Of a stretch of DNA of 64,000 nucleotides, positions 35,427-45,193 are shown piece by piece; the stretch's first letter is position 1; each line of letters begins with the position of its first letter. The notes under the pieces were generated by a model. It was given only the letters and a program-made list of their open reading frames with translations, was not told where the DNA came from and did not search any database. Source of the DNA: Parabacteroides johnsonii DSM 18315 (lineage in GTDB: Bacteria > Bacteroidota > Bacteroidia > Bacteroidales > Tannerellaceae); contig NZ_CP102285.1 of assembly GCF_025151045.1 (NCBI RefSeq), forward strand, positions 3,472,001 to 3,536,000. Direction: 5' to 3'. The position numbers were made by a program, and so were the translations under genes.

Positions 35427-38400
35427 ATGGCGAATATTTCTGAAATCAGCATAAAGAGGCCGGTACTCTCGACCGTGATGACGATCATCCTTCTGTTGTT
35501 CGGGATGATCGGTTATAAGTTCTTAGGTGTCCGTGAGTTTCCAAGTGTGGACAACCCGATCATTTCGGTCAACGTAACCTATCCGGGAGCCAACGCCGAA
35601 GTCATCATGAACCAGATCACGGAGCCGCTCGAACAGAATATCAACGGTATTCCCGGCATTCGCTCGCTAAGTAGCGTCAGTAGCCAGGGCAGTTGCCGTA
35701 TCACAGTAGAGTTTGAACTCTCGGTCGACCTGGAAACGGCGGCCAACGACGTACGCGACAAAGTTTCGCGTGCCCAGCGTTACCTGCCTCGCGACTGTGA
35801 CCCGCCGACGGTATCAAAAGCAGACGCCGACGCTACCCCGATCATGCAAATCGGTATTCGAAGCAGCAAGCGCTCGTTGATGGAGCTGAGTGAAATCGCC
35901 GAACTGACGGTGAAGGAACGGCTTCAGACCATTCCGAACGTGAGTGGCGTGGACATCTGGGGACAAAAGCGTTACTCCATGCGCCTGTGGCTGGACCCGA
36001 TCAAAATGGCCGGCTACGGAGTTACCCCACTGGATGTGAAGAACGCGGTGGACGCCGAAAATGTCGAGCTTCCTTCCGGCAGCATTGAAGGGAACACGAT
36101 CGACTTGTCTATCCGTACGTTAGGACTGATGCATACAGCAACGGAATTCAATGATTTGATCATCAAGCGTGACGGCGACAATATCATCCGCTTCCAAGAC
36201 GTAGGGCGAGCCGAGGTAAGCCCGGAAGATTTGCGAAGCGTGATGCGCAAGAACGGCGAACCGATGGTTATCGACGTCATCATCCCGCAACCGGGCGCCA
36301 ACCAGATCGAAATTGCCGATGAAGCCTACCAACGTATCGAGCAGTTGAAGAAAGACCTGCCGGAAGACGTAACGGTCGAAATGGTGTACGATAATACCCG
36401 CTTCATCCGGGCTTCCATCGCAGAAGTGGAGGAAACCATCTATGTGGCTTTTCTACTCGTGGTATTGATTATCTTCCTGTTCCTACGCGACTGGCGTGTG
36501 ACGCTTGTCCCGGTAGTCGTCATCCCCGTATCATTGGTCGGAGCATTCTTTGTGATGTATGTCTCCGGGTTCTCCATCAATGTGTTGACCATGTTGGCAG
36601 TAGTGCTCTCGGTCGGATTGGTGGTGGACGACGCGATCGTGATGGCAGAGAACATCTACGTCCGCATCGAGCAGGGAATGGAACCGAAAGAGGCCGGTAT
36701 AGACGGGGCGAAAGAGATATTCTTCGCCGTCGTATCTACAACGGTAACACTCGTATCCGTATTCCTCCCGATTGTCTTTATGGAAGGTATGACAGGACGC
36801 TTGTTCAAGGAGTTCAGTATCGTGATCGCCGGCTCCGTAACAATATCTTCCTTTGTGGCTTTGACCTTTACGCCGATGTTGGCGACCAAGCTACTGAGAA
36901 AACGCGAGAACAAAGGCTGGCTGTACACGAAAACGGAACCGTTCTTCGAAGGCATGAACAATATCTATGCGAAGTCGCTGAATGCATTCCTGAACCACAA
37001 GTGGTGGTCCATACCGATTGTCGTGATCCTTTTCGGTTCCATCGGTTATTTCTGGCGGACCATCCGCTCCGAGCTTTCTCCATTGGAAGACCGTTCATCC
37101 ATTTCGATCAATATACGCGCACAAGAAGGGGCTACTTTCGAGTTCATCCGCGACTTTACGGACCAAGTGGCCGCCATGGCCGACACGCTGGCTCCCGAGC
37201 GGCAAGCCCTGACGGTTCGTGCGAATAACAGCAACGGATATATCACCATTTTGCTCCCCGACATCAAAGATCGTGAGCGTTCGCAGATGGAGATTGCCGA
37301 CGTGCTGTCGAAGAATGTACGCGGCAAGACAGAAGCACGTGCTTTCGTCCAGCAACAGTCAACTTTCGGGGGACGTCGCGCAGGTATGCCCGTACAATAT
37401 GTCTTACAGGCGACCAGCTTAGAGAAACTACAGGAATATTTGCCCGCTTTTATGCAGAAGGTAAGCGAAAGCCCGGTGTTCCAAATGGCGGATGTAAACC
37501 TGAAGTTTACGAAACCCGAAGCCCGTATCGAGATCAACCGCGACAAAGCCTCTTCATTGGGTGTCAGCACCCGCACGATTGCCCAGACACTACAATATGC
37601 GTTGAGCGGCCAGCGTATGGGATATTTTTACATGAACGGGAAACAGTATCAGATATTGGGCGAGATCAACCGTCAACAGCGCAACACGCCGTTGGACCTG
37701 AAATCCATTTATGTCCGCAGCGATGCCGGAGAGATGATCCAGCTGGACAACCTCGTCACGCTGAAAGAAGACGTTGCCCCGCCTCAGTTGTATCGTTACA
37801 ACCGCTTTGTGTCGGCAACGGTTTCCAGCGGCCTCAACAAGGGCTATACGATCGGTGACGGCCTGGACGAAATGGACCGCATCGCCTCGGAGACGTTGGA
37901 CAACAGTTTCCGTACGGCTCTGTCGGGCGAGTCGAAAGAGTTCCGCGAAAGCTCGTCCAGTTTGATGTTTGCCATGATCCTCGCGCTGTTCATGATCTAT
38001 CTGGTCCTGGCCGCGCAGTTCGAGAGTTTCAAAGATCCGCTGGTCGTGATGTTCACGGTTCCGCTGGCTATTGCGGGGGCGTTGATCTTTATGAGCTATT
38101 CAGGCGTGACCATGAATATATTCAGTCAGATCGGTATCATCATGCTGATCGGTCTGGTGGCAAAAAACGGTATTCTGATCGTAGAGTTTGCCAACCAACG
38201 CCAGGAAGCGGGATTGAGCATGGCAGAAGCGATCCGCTCGGCATCCACACAGCGTCTGCGTCCGATCCTGATGACCAGTATTTCGACGATCTTAGGATTG
38301 GTTCCGCTGGTATATGCTTCGGGCGAAGGGGCACAAGGACGTATCGCGATGGGTATCGCCGTAGTGGGCGGTATGATCGTTTCGACATTCCTGACCCTGT

Positions 38401-38462
38401 TTATCGTTCCGGCGATGTACAGCTTTATTTCTACCGACAGACGGAAAAAAGTTGAAAGTTGA
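35427..38462 (+). CDS. RND efflux pump, HAE1/AcrB-like permease
   Basis: 1011 residues, typical of shorter HAE1 pumps. It has 12 membrane helices with two large periplasmic loops. The proton-relay region VVLSVGLVVDDAIVMAENIYVRIEQG (about 391-416) contains paired aspartates, and GLVAKNGILIVEFANQRQEAG (about 906-926) is the second-half equivalent. It exports hydrophobic compounds with proton influx. Operon with adaptor and TolC; the tail codons include GTTGAAAGTTGA repeats (38450-38465). Confidence 0.95.
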   Translation: MANISEISIKRPVLSTVMTIILLLFGMIGYKFLGVREFPSVDNPIISVNVTYPGANAEVIMNQITEPLEQNINGIPGIRSLSSVSSQGSCRITVEFELSVDLETAANDVRDKVSRAQRYLPRDCDPPTVSKADADATPIMQIGIRSSKRSLMELSEIAELTVKERLQTIPNVSGVDIWGQKRYSMRLWLDPIKMAGYGVTPLDVKNAVDAENVELPSGSIEGNTIDLSIRTLGLMHTATEFNDLIIKRDGDNIIRFQDVGRAEVSPEDLRSVMRKNGEPMVIDVIIPQPGANQIEIADEAYQRIEQLKKDLPEDVTVEMVYDNTRFIRASIAEVEETIYVAFLLVVLIIFLFLRDWRVTLVPVVVIPVSLVGAFFVMYVSGFSINVLTMLAVVLSVGLVVDDAIVMAENIYVRIEQGMEPKEAGIDGAKEIFFAVVSTTVTLVSVFLPIVFMEGMTGRLFKEFSIVIAGSVTISSFVALTFTPMLATKLLRKRENKGWLYTKTEPFFEGMNNIYAKSLNAFLNHKWWSIPIVVILFGSIGYFWRTIRSELSPLEDRSSISINIRAQEGATFEFIRDFTDQVAAMADTLAPERQALTVRANNSNGYITILLPDIKDRERSQMEIADVLSKNVRGKTEARAFVQQQSTFGGRRAGMPVQYVLQATSLEKLQEYLPAFMQKVSESPVFQMADVNLKFTKPEARIEINRDKASSLGVSTRTIAQTLQYALSGQRMGYFYMNGKQYQILGEINRQQRNTPLDLKSIYVRSDAGEMIQLDNLVTLKEDVAPPQLYRYNRFVSATVSSGLNKGYTIGDGLDEMDRIASETLDNSFRTALSGESKEFRESSSSLMFAMILALFMIYLVLAAQFESFKDPLVVMFTVPLAIAGALIFMSYSGVTMNIFSQIGIIMLIGLVAKNGILIVEFANQRQEAGLSMAEAIRSASTQRLRPILMTSISTILGLVPLVYASGEGAQGRIAMGIAVVGGMIVSTFLTLFIVPAMYSFISTDRRKKVES

Positions 38463-38506
38463 AAGTTGAGAGTGAGACATACTCTCATGAGATAAAATTT
38501 CAAAAT

Positions 38507-39832
38507 ATGAAAAGGATTCTTTTATTAATATGTATAGTATTTGCGGTCGTTCCGGCCGGGGCGCAACGAGTGTTCAGCCTGGATGACTGCATCCAGACCG
38601 GATTGGAACGCAATTATTCCATCCGCATCATCCGTAACGAACAACAGATCAGCGACAACAACGCAACTCCCGGCAATGCCGGTTACCTGCCGACCGTCGA
38701 TCTGAGCAGCGGCTTCAGCGGCACGCTTAATAATAACAATAACAAGTTGTCCGACGGAACGACGGAAAAAACAAACGGTGTCCACAACGAGACGGCAGAC
38801 GTCGGCCTGAATGTGAACTGGACCGTCTTCGACGGATTAGGCATACAGGCTACTTACGACAAACTGAGAGAATTGCAGAACTTAGGCGAACTGAACACCC
38901 GGATGACGATCGAGGATTTCGTCGCCGACCTTTCGAGCGAATACTACAACTTGATCCGCCAGAAGATCCGCCTCCGTAACCTCCGTTCCACATTGGAGCT
39001 GTCTCGCGAACGTCTGCGTATCGTGGAAGAACGGTATTATATCGGCTCGATGTCCCGCCTCGATCTCCAGCAGGCACAAGTCGACTTCAATGCCGACAGT
39101 TCCAATGTCCTGAACCAGTTGGAACAAGTGCATACTTCCCGTATCCGCCTGAACCGGCTGATGGCATTGGAAGATGTGGAGGAACAGGTACAGATCAAGG
39201 ACTCCCTGATTACTCCCAACCCGTTTTTAGATGAAGTGGAACTCTGGAAGAGCACGCTTACCTCCAATTCTTCCCTGCTGATCGCCAAGAAGAACCAGGT
39301 GATTTCCGAGTTGGACTACAAAAAGATCAAGAGCCGTAACTATCCGTACGTCAAACTGAATGCCGGATACGGCTATACGGCGAACTGGTACGAAGTAGGA
39401 ACGACCGACCTCCAGCGCCGCCTCGGACTCAACTACGGAGTGACGGTCGGCATCAACGTTTTCGACGGTTTCAACCGGAAACGTGAACAACGGAATGCCC
39501 GGATACAGATTCAGAACCAGGAATTGCGTACGCAAGAGCTGGAACTGGGATTGCGAGCCGATATGAGCAATTTCTGGATGGCTTATCGCAACAACCTGGA
39601 CTTGTGGAGCCTGGAAAAAGAGAATTTAGTCGCGGCACAGGAGAATTACCGGATTGCGATCGACCGCTATAAACTGGGTGACCTGTCCGGTATCGAATTG
39701 CGTGAAGCCCAGAACAGCCTGCTGGAAGCAGAAGAGCGCCAATCCATCGCCGAATATTCCACCAAGATATGCGAAATCTCCCTTTTGCAGCTTAGCGGAA
39801 AGATCATGGATATGTTCCATGAAAATGATTAA
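38507..39832 (+). CDS. TolC family outer-membrane efflux protein
   Basis: The start is placed at ATG 38507, giving a signal peptide (MKRILLLICIVFAVVPAGAQ). The frame extends upstream to 38459 but that would add a non-signal stretch. 441 residues with two OEP repeats: helical pairs (LRNLRSTLELSRERLRIVEERYYIGSMSRLDLQQA and NYRIAIDRYKLGDLSGIELREAQNSLLEAE as landmarks) and barrel strands between. It forms the outer-membrane exit duct for the RND pump upstream. Confidence 0.92.
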   Translation: MKRILLLICIVFAVVPAGAQRVFSLDDCIQTGLERNYSIRIIRNEQQISDNNATPGNAGYLPTVDLSSGFSGTLNNNNNKLSDGTTEKTNGVHNETADVGLNVNWTVFDGLGIQATYDKLRELQNLGELNTRMTIEDFVADLSSEYYNLIRQKIRLRNLRSTLELSRERLRIVEERYYIGSMSRLDLQQAQVDFNADSSNVLNQLEQVHTSRIRLNRLMALEDVEEQVQIKDSLITPNPFLDEVELWKSTLTSNSSLLIAKKNQVISELDYKKIKSRNYPYVKLNAGYGYTANWYEVGTTDLQRRLGLNYGVTVGINVFDGFNRKREQRNARIQIQNQELRTQELELGLRADMSNFWMAYRNNLDLWSLEKENLVAAQENYRIAIDRYKLGDLSGIELREAQNSLLEAEERQSIAEYSTKICEISLLQLSGKIMDMFHEND

Positions 39833-39847
39833 CTTTGCAGAGTTAAC

Positions 39848-39931
39848 GATTTATGATTTTAGATTTATGATTTATGATCGAGGTTCACAAATCATAAATC
39901 ATAAATCATAAATCATAAATCATAAATCATG
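39848..39931. repeat. Tandem ATAAATC/GATTTAT repeats forming a large inverted repeat
   Basis: The left arm (39848-39879) carries three to four GATTTATGATTT-type units. The right arm (39890-39931) is six perfect 7-bp units AATCATA, complementary to the left arm. The last unit runs into the ATG at 39929 of the methyltransferase. A slippage-prone repeat over a ribosome-binding region could change expression. Confidence 0.85.
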
Positions 39932-40720
39932 CGCATCATCCCCAAAGCTAATTCACTAAGAAAAGGCATACTTTTATACAGAGGCATCCGTTACCGCAAA
40001 GGCTTCGGGGTTCATTCCCCCTTTGTCTTCAACCTGATCACGAAAGTGATCGAGGAGCGTTGCCAATACTATAGCTTCTACGACATCGAACTGATCCGTA
40101 AGCAACTGCTTTTCCAGAATGGCGAGATCACTTATCCCGACCGCCAGCAAAAGGGGAAGATGCGCCGCCGCACGATCGGCCGGATTGTCGAACGCGAAGC
40201 GATACGGCCCAAGCACGGCGCCTTGCTTTTCCGTCTTGCCAACTATTTCAAATCGAAGCATATCCTTCAGATTGGCCCCTCTATGGGCCTGTCCACTTTG
40301 TATCTGACTTCATATGCATCCGATCTGAAATGTATCGCTCTGGAAAACGTACCGGAGTTTGCCTCCATCGCCCGTATCGCTTTCAGCAAAGCCGCCCGTA
40401 ACCCAGTCGACCTGCGTGTCGGAGGATATAAAGATTTACTCCCAAAAGCCTTGAAAGACATGGAGCAACTCGATTTTGTCTTTTTCAATACCCTGTATGA
40501 GCAGCAAAACAATAGCTGGCTGTTTGAGACCTGTCTAAAACATGTGCACGGCGATACGGTTTTTGTCTTCGAAGGTATCAAAGCCAGCCGCAAAATGCGC
40601 GAGTTCTGGCAGAAAGTATGCAGTCATCCCGAAGTAACGGTAACAATCGACCTGTATTCAATGGGAATCGTGTTTTTCAACAAGAAGTTACATAAAAGAG
40701 ATTATATCGTTTATTTCTGA
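39929..40720 (+). CDS. Class I SAM-dependent methyltransferase
   Basis: 263 residues. It matches a Bacteroidetes family whose N-terminus has RKGFGVHSPFVFNLI (about 24-38). The SAM site is ILQIGPSMGLSTLYLTSYA (about 112-130), an O-methyltransferase-like motif I, with ALENVPEFASIARIAF (motif II, acidic ribose-binding Glu) and DFVFFNTLYEQQ. Substrate unknown. The start codon is part of the AATCATA repeat; the next in-frame ATG is far inside, so 39929 is likely. Confidence 0.8.
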   Translation: MRIIPKANSLRKGILLYRGIRYRKGFGVHSPFVFNLITKVIEERCQYYSFYDIELIRKQLLFQNGEITYPDRQQKGKMRRRTIGRIVEREAIRPKHGALLFRLANYFKSKHILQIGPSMGLSTLYLTSYASDLKCIALENVPEFASIARIAFSKAARNPVDLRVGGYKDLLPKALKDMEQLDFVFFNTLYEQQNNSWLFETCLKHVHGDTVFVFEGIKASRKMREFWQKVCSHPEVTVTIDLYSMGIVFFNKKLHKRDYIVYF

Positions 40721-40777
40721 CTCTTTATCCGGACACAAGCAGTTACCCCTAAAAAGGTTGCCCGTATTCCGGCAATA

Positions 40778-41236
40778 TTATTTGAAAATCGGGACAAAAA
40801 TCGATAATTGAAGATCCCTTGTTTCCGTATTGCCGACTACATGATTCCAATAAATCCGTTTAAATCCATTTTTGTAAGACAGGTCGACCTGAAACCAGTT
40901 GAAATCATAACCGACTTTCACAACAAGAGGAATATCGAATTTATTATCCTCCAAATTGGCTTTGGCTTTCGTATTGAAATAAACTGTCGGTTCCACTCCA
41001 ATTCCGGCCTTTAGCCCTCTCCATAGTTTATAACCGGCGACAACATTCAAAGATAGTCCGTTAAATAATTTTGTATTATCATAAATAGCGCCGCCCGGCT
41101 GCTGCTCGCCATAATTAATATCAGGATCAAACCCTTGTTCTTGAAAAGCGATGTTCACTCTCCTCGCTTGATATAACAGAGCAGCATCAATCAAAAAATG
41201 ATTTTTAAATTCATACTGGATATCTTGGACTCCGAT
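40778..41236 (-). pseudogene. 5'-truncated outer-membrane beta-barrel protein
   Basis: The frame is open from 41236, just after a TAA, to 40778 (152 codons) but has no ATG start; the only candidate is a TTG at 41194 in mid-domain. The translation has alternating strand patterns from its first codon (IGVQDIQYEFKNHFLIDAAL) to a PorT-like end (DIPLVVKVGYDFNWFQVDLS). The N-terminal signal and first strands are missing, so this is best read as the 3' remnant of an outer-membrane barrel gene. The remaining 41237-41773 holds only the element at 41500-41611 and AT-rich DNA. Confidence 0.6.
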
Positions 41237-41499
41237 TTAGCATCCAAACTAATAATTCTCAAAAGTAATTAATTATCAGTATAAAAGCAAAGGAATAACA
41301 TTAAAATCAATAAAACAAATTTGTTGCTGCTATACAATAAATATATCCTGATAAACAATTTACCAGAATGTCAGATTTCCCATCTTTAGATTCATCTATA
41401 TACATCCTTCAGTTATGTTAAAACTTACAACAACCCCTTTCAAAATGCCAATATACATATCTACATAGTTTTCAGCGATTTAACAGAATATCTGTTTGT

Positions 41500-41611
41500 T
41501 AAAAAATATTACCCTTGCAGGTAATTTGAAATATAAGGGATAAAAATTCAAATTTCATGCACTACTGTTTCGATTTGGACCAACGGATATTTCGGAAAAT
41601 TACACAATAAG
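41500..41611 (-). promoter_or_regulatory. Conserved upstream element, copy b
   Basis: Reverse-strand counterpart of 22850-22960: 43 of 49 bases match (41563-41611), and the GGGTAATATTTTTTAA block starts at 41514 on the minus strand, again 72 bp from CCGTTGG. It points toward the truncated barrel gene, ending about 260 bp before it. Confidence 0.55.
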
Positions 41612-41773
41612 TAAGGAGTAGTAATAAAGCGTCGATCCTGCAATTCTTTCTTTCCGATAAAATAAATAATCCGAATCCTTGCACAAATCCCGGAATCTGA
41701 CGAATATTGTACTCTTTTTGCAACATCTGGCAAGGATGTGCGATTATATAATAAAACGATAAGTTATTGTCAT

Positions 41774-42337
41774 ATGAAAAAGAGCATTATATACACAGGG
41801 ACCGGCGACAAGGGAACCACTTCCTTAGTTGGCGGCGAACGGGTGTCGAAAGCGCACCAACGTATCGAGAGCTATGGTACGGTCGACGAACTGAACTCGT
41901 TTATCGGATTGTTGATCACTTCGCTCGAAGAGAAAGCGGATCAGGACTTCCTGCTGTTTATTCAGCACAAGTTGTTTACGATCGGTTCCTATCTGGCAAC
42001 CGATCAGGAAAACACGGAGCTGAAAATAGAAAGTAAGGTGATGCCGGAAACGATCACCCGTATCGAGCGGGAAATAGACCGCCTGGATAACGAACTGCCC
42101 AAGATGCGCAACTTCATTTTGCCGGGAGGAAGCCGCCCGGCCTCTTTGGCGCATGTGTGCCGGACAGTCTGCCGGCGTGCCGAACGCCAGATCTACCGTT
42201 TGGCAGAGACAATTCCGGTTGAAGAACCTGTCCTGGTTTTCATGAACAGATTGTCTGATTATCTGTTTGTTCTGGCACGTAAGGAATGCATACGGAATAA
42301 TGGCAAAGAAATTATCTGGGATTATACTTGCATCTAA
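41774..42337 (+). CDS. Cob(I)yrinic acid a,c-diamide adenosyltransferase, PduO type
   Basis: The start is set at ATG 41774 ([21 protein letters not shown]), the family N-terminus with ATP-binding TGTGDKG. 187 residues, a five-helix bundle trimer. The motif [31 protein letters not shown] is the PduO signature; active-site Arg and the following [14 protein letters not shown] are intact. It makes adenosylcobalamin from cob(I)alamin and ATP. I saw no cobalamin riboswitch upstream. Confidence 0.93.
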   Translation: MKKSIIYTGTGDKGTTSLVGGERVSKAHQRIESYGTVDELNSFIGLLITSLEEKADQDFLLFIQHKLFTIGSYLATDQENTELKIESKVMPETITRIEREIDRLDNELPKMRNFILPGGSRPASLAHVCRTVCRRAERQIYRLAETIPVEEPVLVFMNRLSDYLFVLARKECIRNNGKEIIWDYTCI

Positions 42338-42349
42338 AGAATATTGTTT

Positions 42350-42357
42350 TATTTTTG
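42350..42357 (+). promoter_or_regulatory. -7 box for the DUF2795 gene
   Basis: TATTTTTG, a TAnnTTTG match 53 bp before the ATG at 42411. It overlaps the intergenic space after the adenosyltransferase stop. Confidence 0.5.
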
Positions 42358-42410
42358 CGGAAAATTTGAGAACCTGACCGCCGTAAGGTGGTTATTAATA
42401 CTTGACAGCT

Positions 42411-42632
42411 ATGTATTGGACATTAGAGTTAGCTTCAAAACTGGAAGACGCACCCTGGCCTGCAACCAAGGATGAATTGATTGACTATGCACAACGTTCT
42501 GGTGCGCCACTGGAAGTGATTGAAAATTTGCAGGAAATGGAAGACGAAGGTGAGATTTATGAATGCATGGAAGATATCTGGCCCGACTATCCAAGTAAAG
42601 AAGACTTTTTCTTCAATGAGGAGGAATATTAA
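42411..42632 (+). CDS. DUF2795 domain small acidic protein
   Basis: 73 residues from ATG 42411 (MYWTLELASKLED). An in-frame TTG nine bases upstream is less likely. The domain spans most of the protein (PWPATKDELIDYAQRSGAPLEVIENLQEM) and resembles the DUF2795 fold found in small regulators; the C-terminus is very acidic (FFFNEEEY). Conserved in Bacteroidetes, function unknown. It has its own promoter and terminator. Confidence 0.8.
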   Translation: MYWTLELASKLEDAPWPATKDELIDYAQRSGAPLEVIENLQEMEDEGEIYECMEDIWPDYPSKEDFFFNEEEY

Positions 42633-42663
42633 TCTCATTTAAATAGATTAAAATTAAGAAACT

Positions 42664-42708
42664 GCGCGATAAACAAGTATGATTTGTTTGTCGCGCTGGT
42701 GTTTTTAT
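42664..42708 (+). terminator. Terminator after the DUF2795 gene
   Basis: GCGCGA-T-AAACAA (42664-42676) pairs with TTGTTTG-TCGCGC (ending 42696), then TGGTGTTTTTAT. A strong GC-clamped stem with a T tract. Confidence 0.8.
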
Positions 42709-42750
42709 AGGAAAGGACTGTTGCTCCACGTTTTATCTTACATAAATGTG

Positions 42751-42758
42751 TATATTTG
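42751..42758 (+). promoter_or_regulatory. -7 box for the DUF4143 ATPase gene
   Basis: TATATTTG, 53 bp before the ATG at 42811; the -33 region is AT-rich without a clear TTG. Confidence 0.45.
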
Positions 42759-42810
42759 CACAAATCATATTGGAAAAATGTGATTTACGAACGAAAAATG
42801 CGAATATAAT

Positions 42811-44124
42811 ATGGAGATCAAAAGAGATATAATGGCCGCTTTGCTTAAATGGAAGCAGCGACCTGAACGTAAACCGCTCATTATTCAGGGAGCACGTCAG
42901 ATTGGAAAAACGTGGATCATGCGAAAGTTCGGAGAGGAGTATTTCGACTACGTTGCCTACTTTAACTTCGATGCATCGGAGGAATTATGCCGAGAGTTCG
43001 AGAATACGAAAAGCCCTGGACGGTTAATCGATATTCTCCGGCTCTATACGGAATATCCTATCGAACCGGAACGGACATTGATTATTTTCGATGAGATCCA
43101 GCAGAGCAACAAGGCTCTGAACAGTTTAAAATATTTCTGCGAAGAAACTCCCGAATATCATATCCTTGCGGCAGGATCTTTATTAGGAGTGTCTCTCTCG
43201 CAGGGAGATTCGTTCCCGGTCGGCAAAGTAGAATTTTTGCGAATGTATCCGGTTACGTTCCGGGAATTTCTGCGTGCCGATACGCCACAAATGTACGAAT
43301 ATCTGGAAAATTTAACGGAGATAGCCCCATTGCCCGAAATAGTCATGGGCCGTGTCGGAGAGGCATATCGCCGCTATCAGGTTTGCGGAGGAATGCCTGC
43401 TGCAGTTACTGCTATGCTTGAAAAGCGAGGAATACAAGAGATTGAAGATATTCAGAAATCGATTCTGATGGCCTACTCTTTGGACTTTGCCAAGCATGCC
43501 CCAGGAAAGGATATTCCGCGCATTGCTGCTATTTGGAACTCAATACCGTCTCAGTTGGCAAAGGAAAATCGAAAGTTTGTCTATAAACTTGTCAAAACAG
43601 GAGCGAGAGCACGAGAATATGAGGATGGGCTATTGTGGTTAGAGCACGCAGGAATGATATATCGTATCTTCTGTTCTTCCAAACCTGGTTTGCCGTTGAG
43701 TGCATACGACGACCTTTCGGCATTTAAAATCTATCTGTGTGACGGGGGTTTACTTCGTGTCATGGCACAACTTCCGGCAGATGTACTTTGGACAGAAAAT
43801 CCGCTTTATACTGAGTTCAAAGGTGCAATGGCGGAAAATATGGTGTTGCAGTCCTTCGTTGCGCATTTCGATGCAATGCCGAGATATTGGACATCCGAAG
43901 CGACCGCAGAGGTGGATTTCCTGTTACAAAACAATATGTCACTACTTCCTGTGGAAGTTAAAACCGGTATTCGTTTGGGTGGTAAAAGCCTTGGAATATA
44001 CATTGATCGTTTCGCTGTCGGATTGGCTTTGCGTTTTTCCATGAACAACCTGAAACGAGATGGTACGATTCTTAATCTCCCCATATTTCTTGCAGATTGG
44101 ACTGAAAAACTGTTAATGATATAA
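42811..44124 (+). CDS. ATP-binding protein with DUF4143 domain
   Basis: 437 residues. An N-terminal AAA-type ATPase domain has Walker A GARQIGKT (about 27-34) and Walker B LIIFDEIQ (about 91-98). A C-terminal DUF4143 domain (about 225-390) ends with a nuclease-like ATAEVDFLLQNNMSLLPVEVKTG stretch, close to the PD-(D/E)XK core pattern. Such proteins are abundant, often horizontally moved, in gut Bacteroidetes and archaea; their role is unresolved. It stands alone with its own promoter. Confidence 0.88.
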   Translation: MEIKRDIMAALLKWKQRPERKPLIIQGARQIGKTWIMRKFGEEYFDYVAYFNFDASEELCREFENTKSPGRLIDILRLYTEYPIEPERTLIIFDEIQQSNKALNSLKYFCEETPEYHILAAGSLLGVSLSQGDSFPVGKVEFLRMYPVTFREFLRADTPQMYEYLENLTEIAPLPEIVMGRVGEAYRRYQVCGGMPAAVTAMLEKRGIQEIEDIQKSILMAYSLDFAKHAPGKDIPRIAAIWNSIPSQLAKENRKFVYKLVKTGARAREYEDGLLWLEHAGMIYRIFCSSKPGLPLSAYDDLSAFKIYLCDGGLLRVMAQLPADVLWTENPLYTEFKGAMAENMVLQSFVAHFDAMPRYWTSEATAEVDFLLQNNMSLLPVEVKTGIRLGGKSLGIYIDRFAVGLALRFSMNNLKRDGTILNLPIFLADWTEKLLMI

Positions 44125-44200
44125 GATTTTTTATTTAAGAAGAATGACCTGATATACAATTTATCTCTTTCTTTTTCGTTTATTTTTTCATAAAGGCGAG

Positions 44201-44208
44201 TAAATTTG
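44201..44208 (+). promoter_or_regulatory. -7 box for the type IX secretion operon
   Basis: TAAATTTG, a TAnnTTTG match 31 bp before the porP start at 44240. No clear -33 TTG at 20 bp. Confidence 0.5.
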
Positions 44209-44239
44209 CCTGTTTTTATAGTTGTTATAGCAAAATCGA

Positions 44240-45190
44240 ATGAACAAATATCTCCTGCTTATTATCCTTTTGGTAACCGGCCTCACGGGAGCGCGGGCGC
44301 AATACGACTCGCAGTTGAGCCAGTATTTTATGGCGCTGGGTTACTATAATCCGGCATATGCGGGTGTTACGGGAGACTTGAATATGTTGGCAATGTCCCG
44401 TTTGCAATATGTCGGGATCGACGGGGCGCCGACTTCCTTCTTCATCAATGCGGATATGCCGCTGAAGATAGGGAAGACCAATCATGGCGTCGGGATGGTC
44501 GTCTTTACCGAAGGAATTGGGCTTTTCGTCAATACACATGTCAATTTGCAGTATGCCTATAAACAAAAACTGTTTGGCGGCACACTCAGTATCGGAATGC
44601 AGTTCGGAATGGTAAACCAGTCGTTTGACGGAGAAAAGGTCTTTTATCCAACCAGCCAGTTCCACCAACAGGAAGACCAAGCGATTCCAAAAACACAGGC
44701 AAGCGGAATGGGCTTCGACATGAATGCCGGGCTTTACTATCACCGCAAGAACCTCTATGCCGGTTTAGGCGTCACGCACTTGAACAAGACAGAGATCTCA
44801 TTGGACGATTATTCTTCCATGTATCTCGCCAGTACATATAATTTGATAGCCGGATACAATATTCAGTTTCGAAATCCGTTGTATGAATTACAGCCGTCTG
44901 TATTCCTGAAAACAGACATGCAGGTTTTTCAAGCGGACATAACCGCCCGGCTGTTTTATAATAAGATGTTTAACGGAGGTTTTTCCTGGCGTGTGAATGA
45001 GTCGCTGATCCTGTTGTTAGGAGCCAAGATCGGGAGTTTCCAGGTAGGATATGCGTATGATTTTCCGATCTCTACCATACCCATCTTGAAAGCCACGAGT
45101 GGAAGCCACGAGTTGGTAGTGAGCTACAAGTTGAAGTTGAAAAAATCGAAGTCAGGAAAGAATAGACATAAAAGTGTACGTATATTATAG
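44240..45190 (+). CDS. porP: Type IX secretion membrane protein PorP/SprF
   Basis: 316 residues with a signal peptide (MNKYLLLIILLVTGLTGARAQ). It has the PorP/SprF hallmark YDSQLSQYFMALGYYNPAYAG (about 22-42) and an outer-membrane barrel pattern. In P. gingivalis PorP is needed for the type IX system and associates with the PorK/PorN ring. It is 3 bp upstream of porK and starts the porPKLMN order. Confidence 0.92.
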   Translation: MNKYLLLIILLVTGLTGARAQYDSQLSQYFMALGYYNPAYAGVTGDLNMLAMSRLQYVGIDGAPTSFFINADMPLKIGKTNHGVGMVVFTEGIGLFVNTHVNLQYAYKQKLFGGTLSIGMQFGMVNQSFDGEKVFYPTSQFHQQEDQAIPKTQASGMGFDMNAGLYYHRKNLYAGLGVTHLNKTEISLDDYSSMYLASTYNLIAGYNIQFRNPLYELQPSVFLKTDMQVFQADITARLFYNKMFNGGFSWRVNESLILLLGAKIGSFQVGYAYDFPISTIPILKATSGSHELVVSYKLKLKKSKSGKNRHKSVRIL

Positions 45191-45193
45191 TAT

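Noticed and set aside
41612-41773. Cobalamin riboswitch before the adenosyltransferase gene
   Set aside because: I could not find a B12-box-like sequence or a long structured leader; the region is AT-rich and partly occupied by the conserved element.
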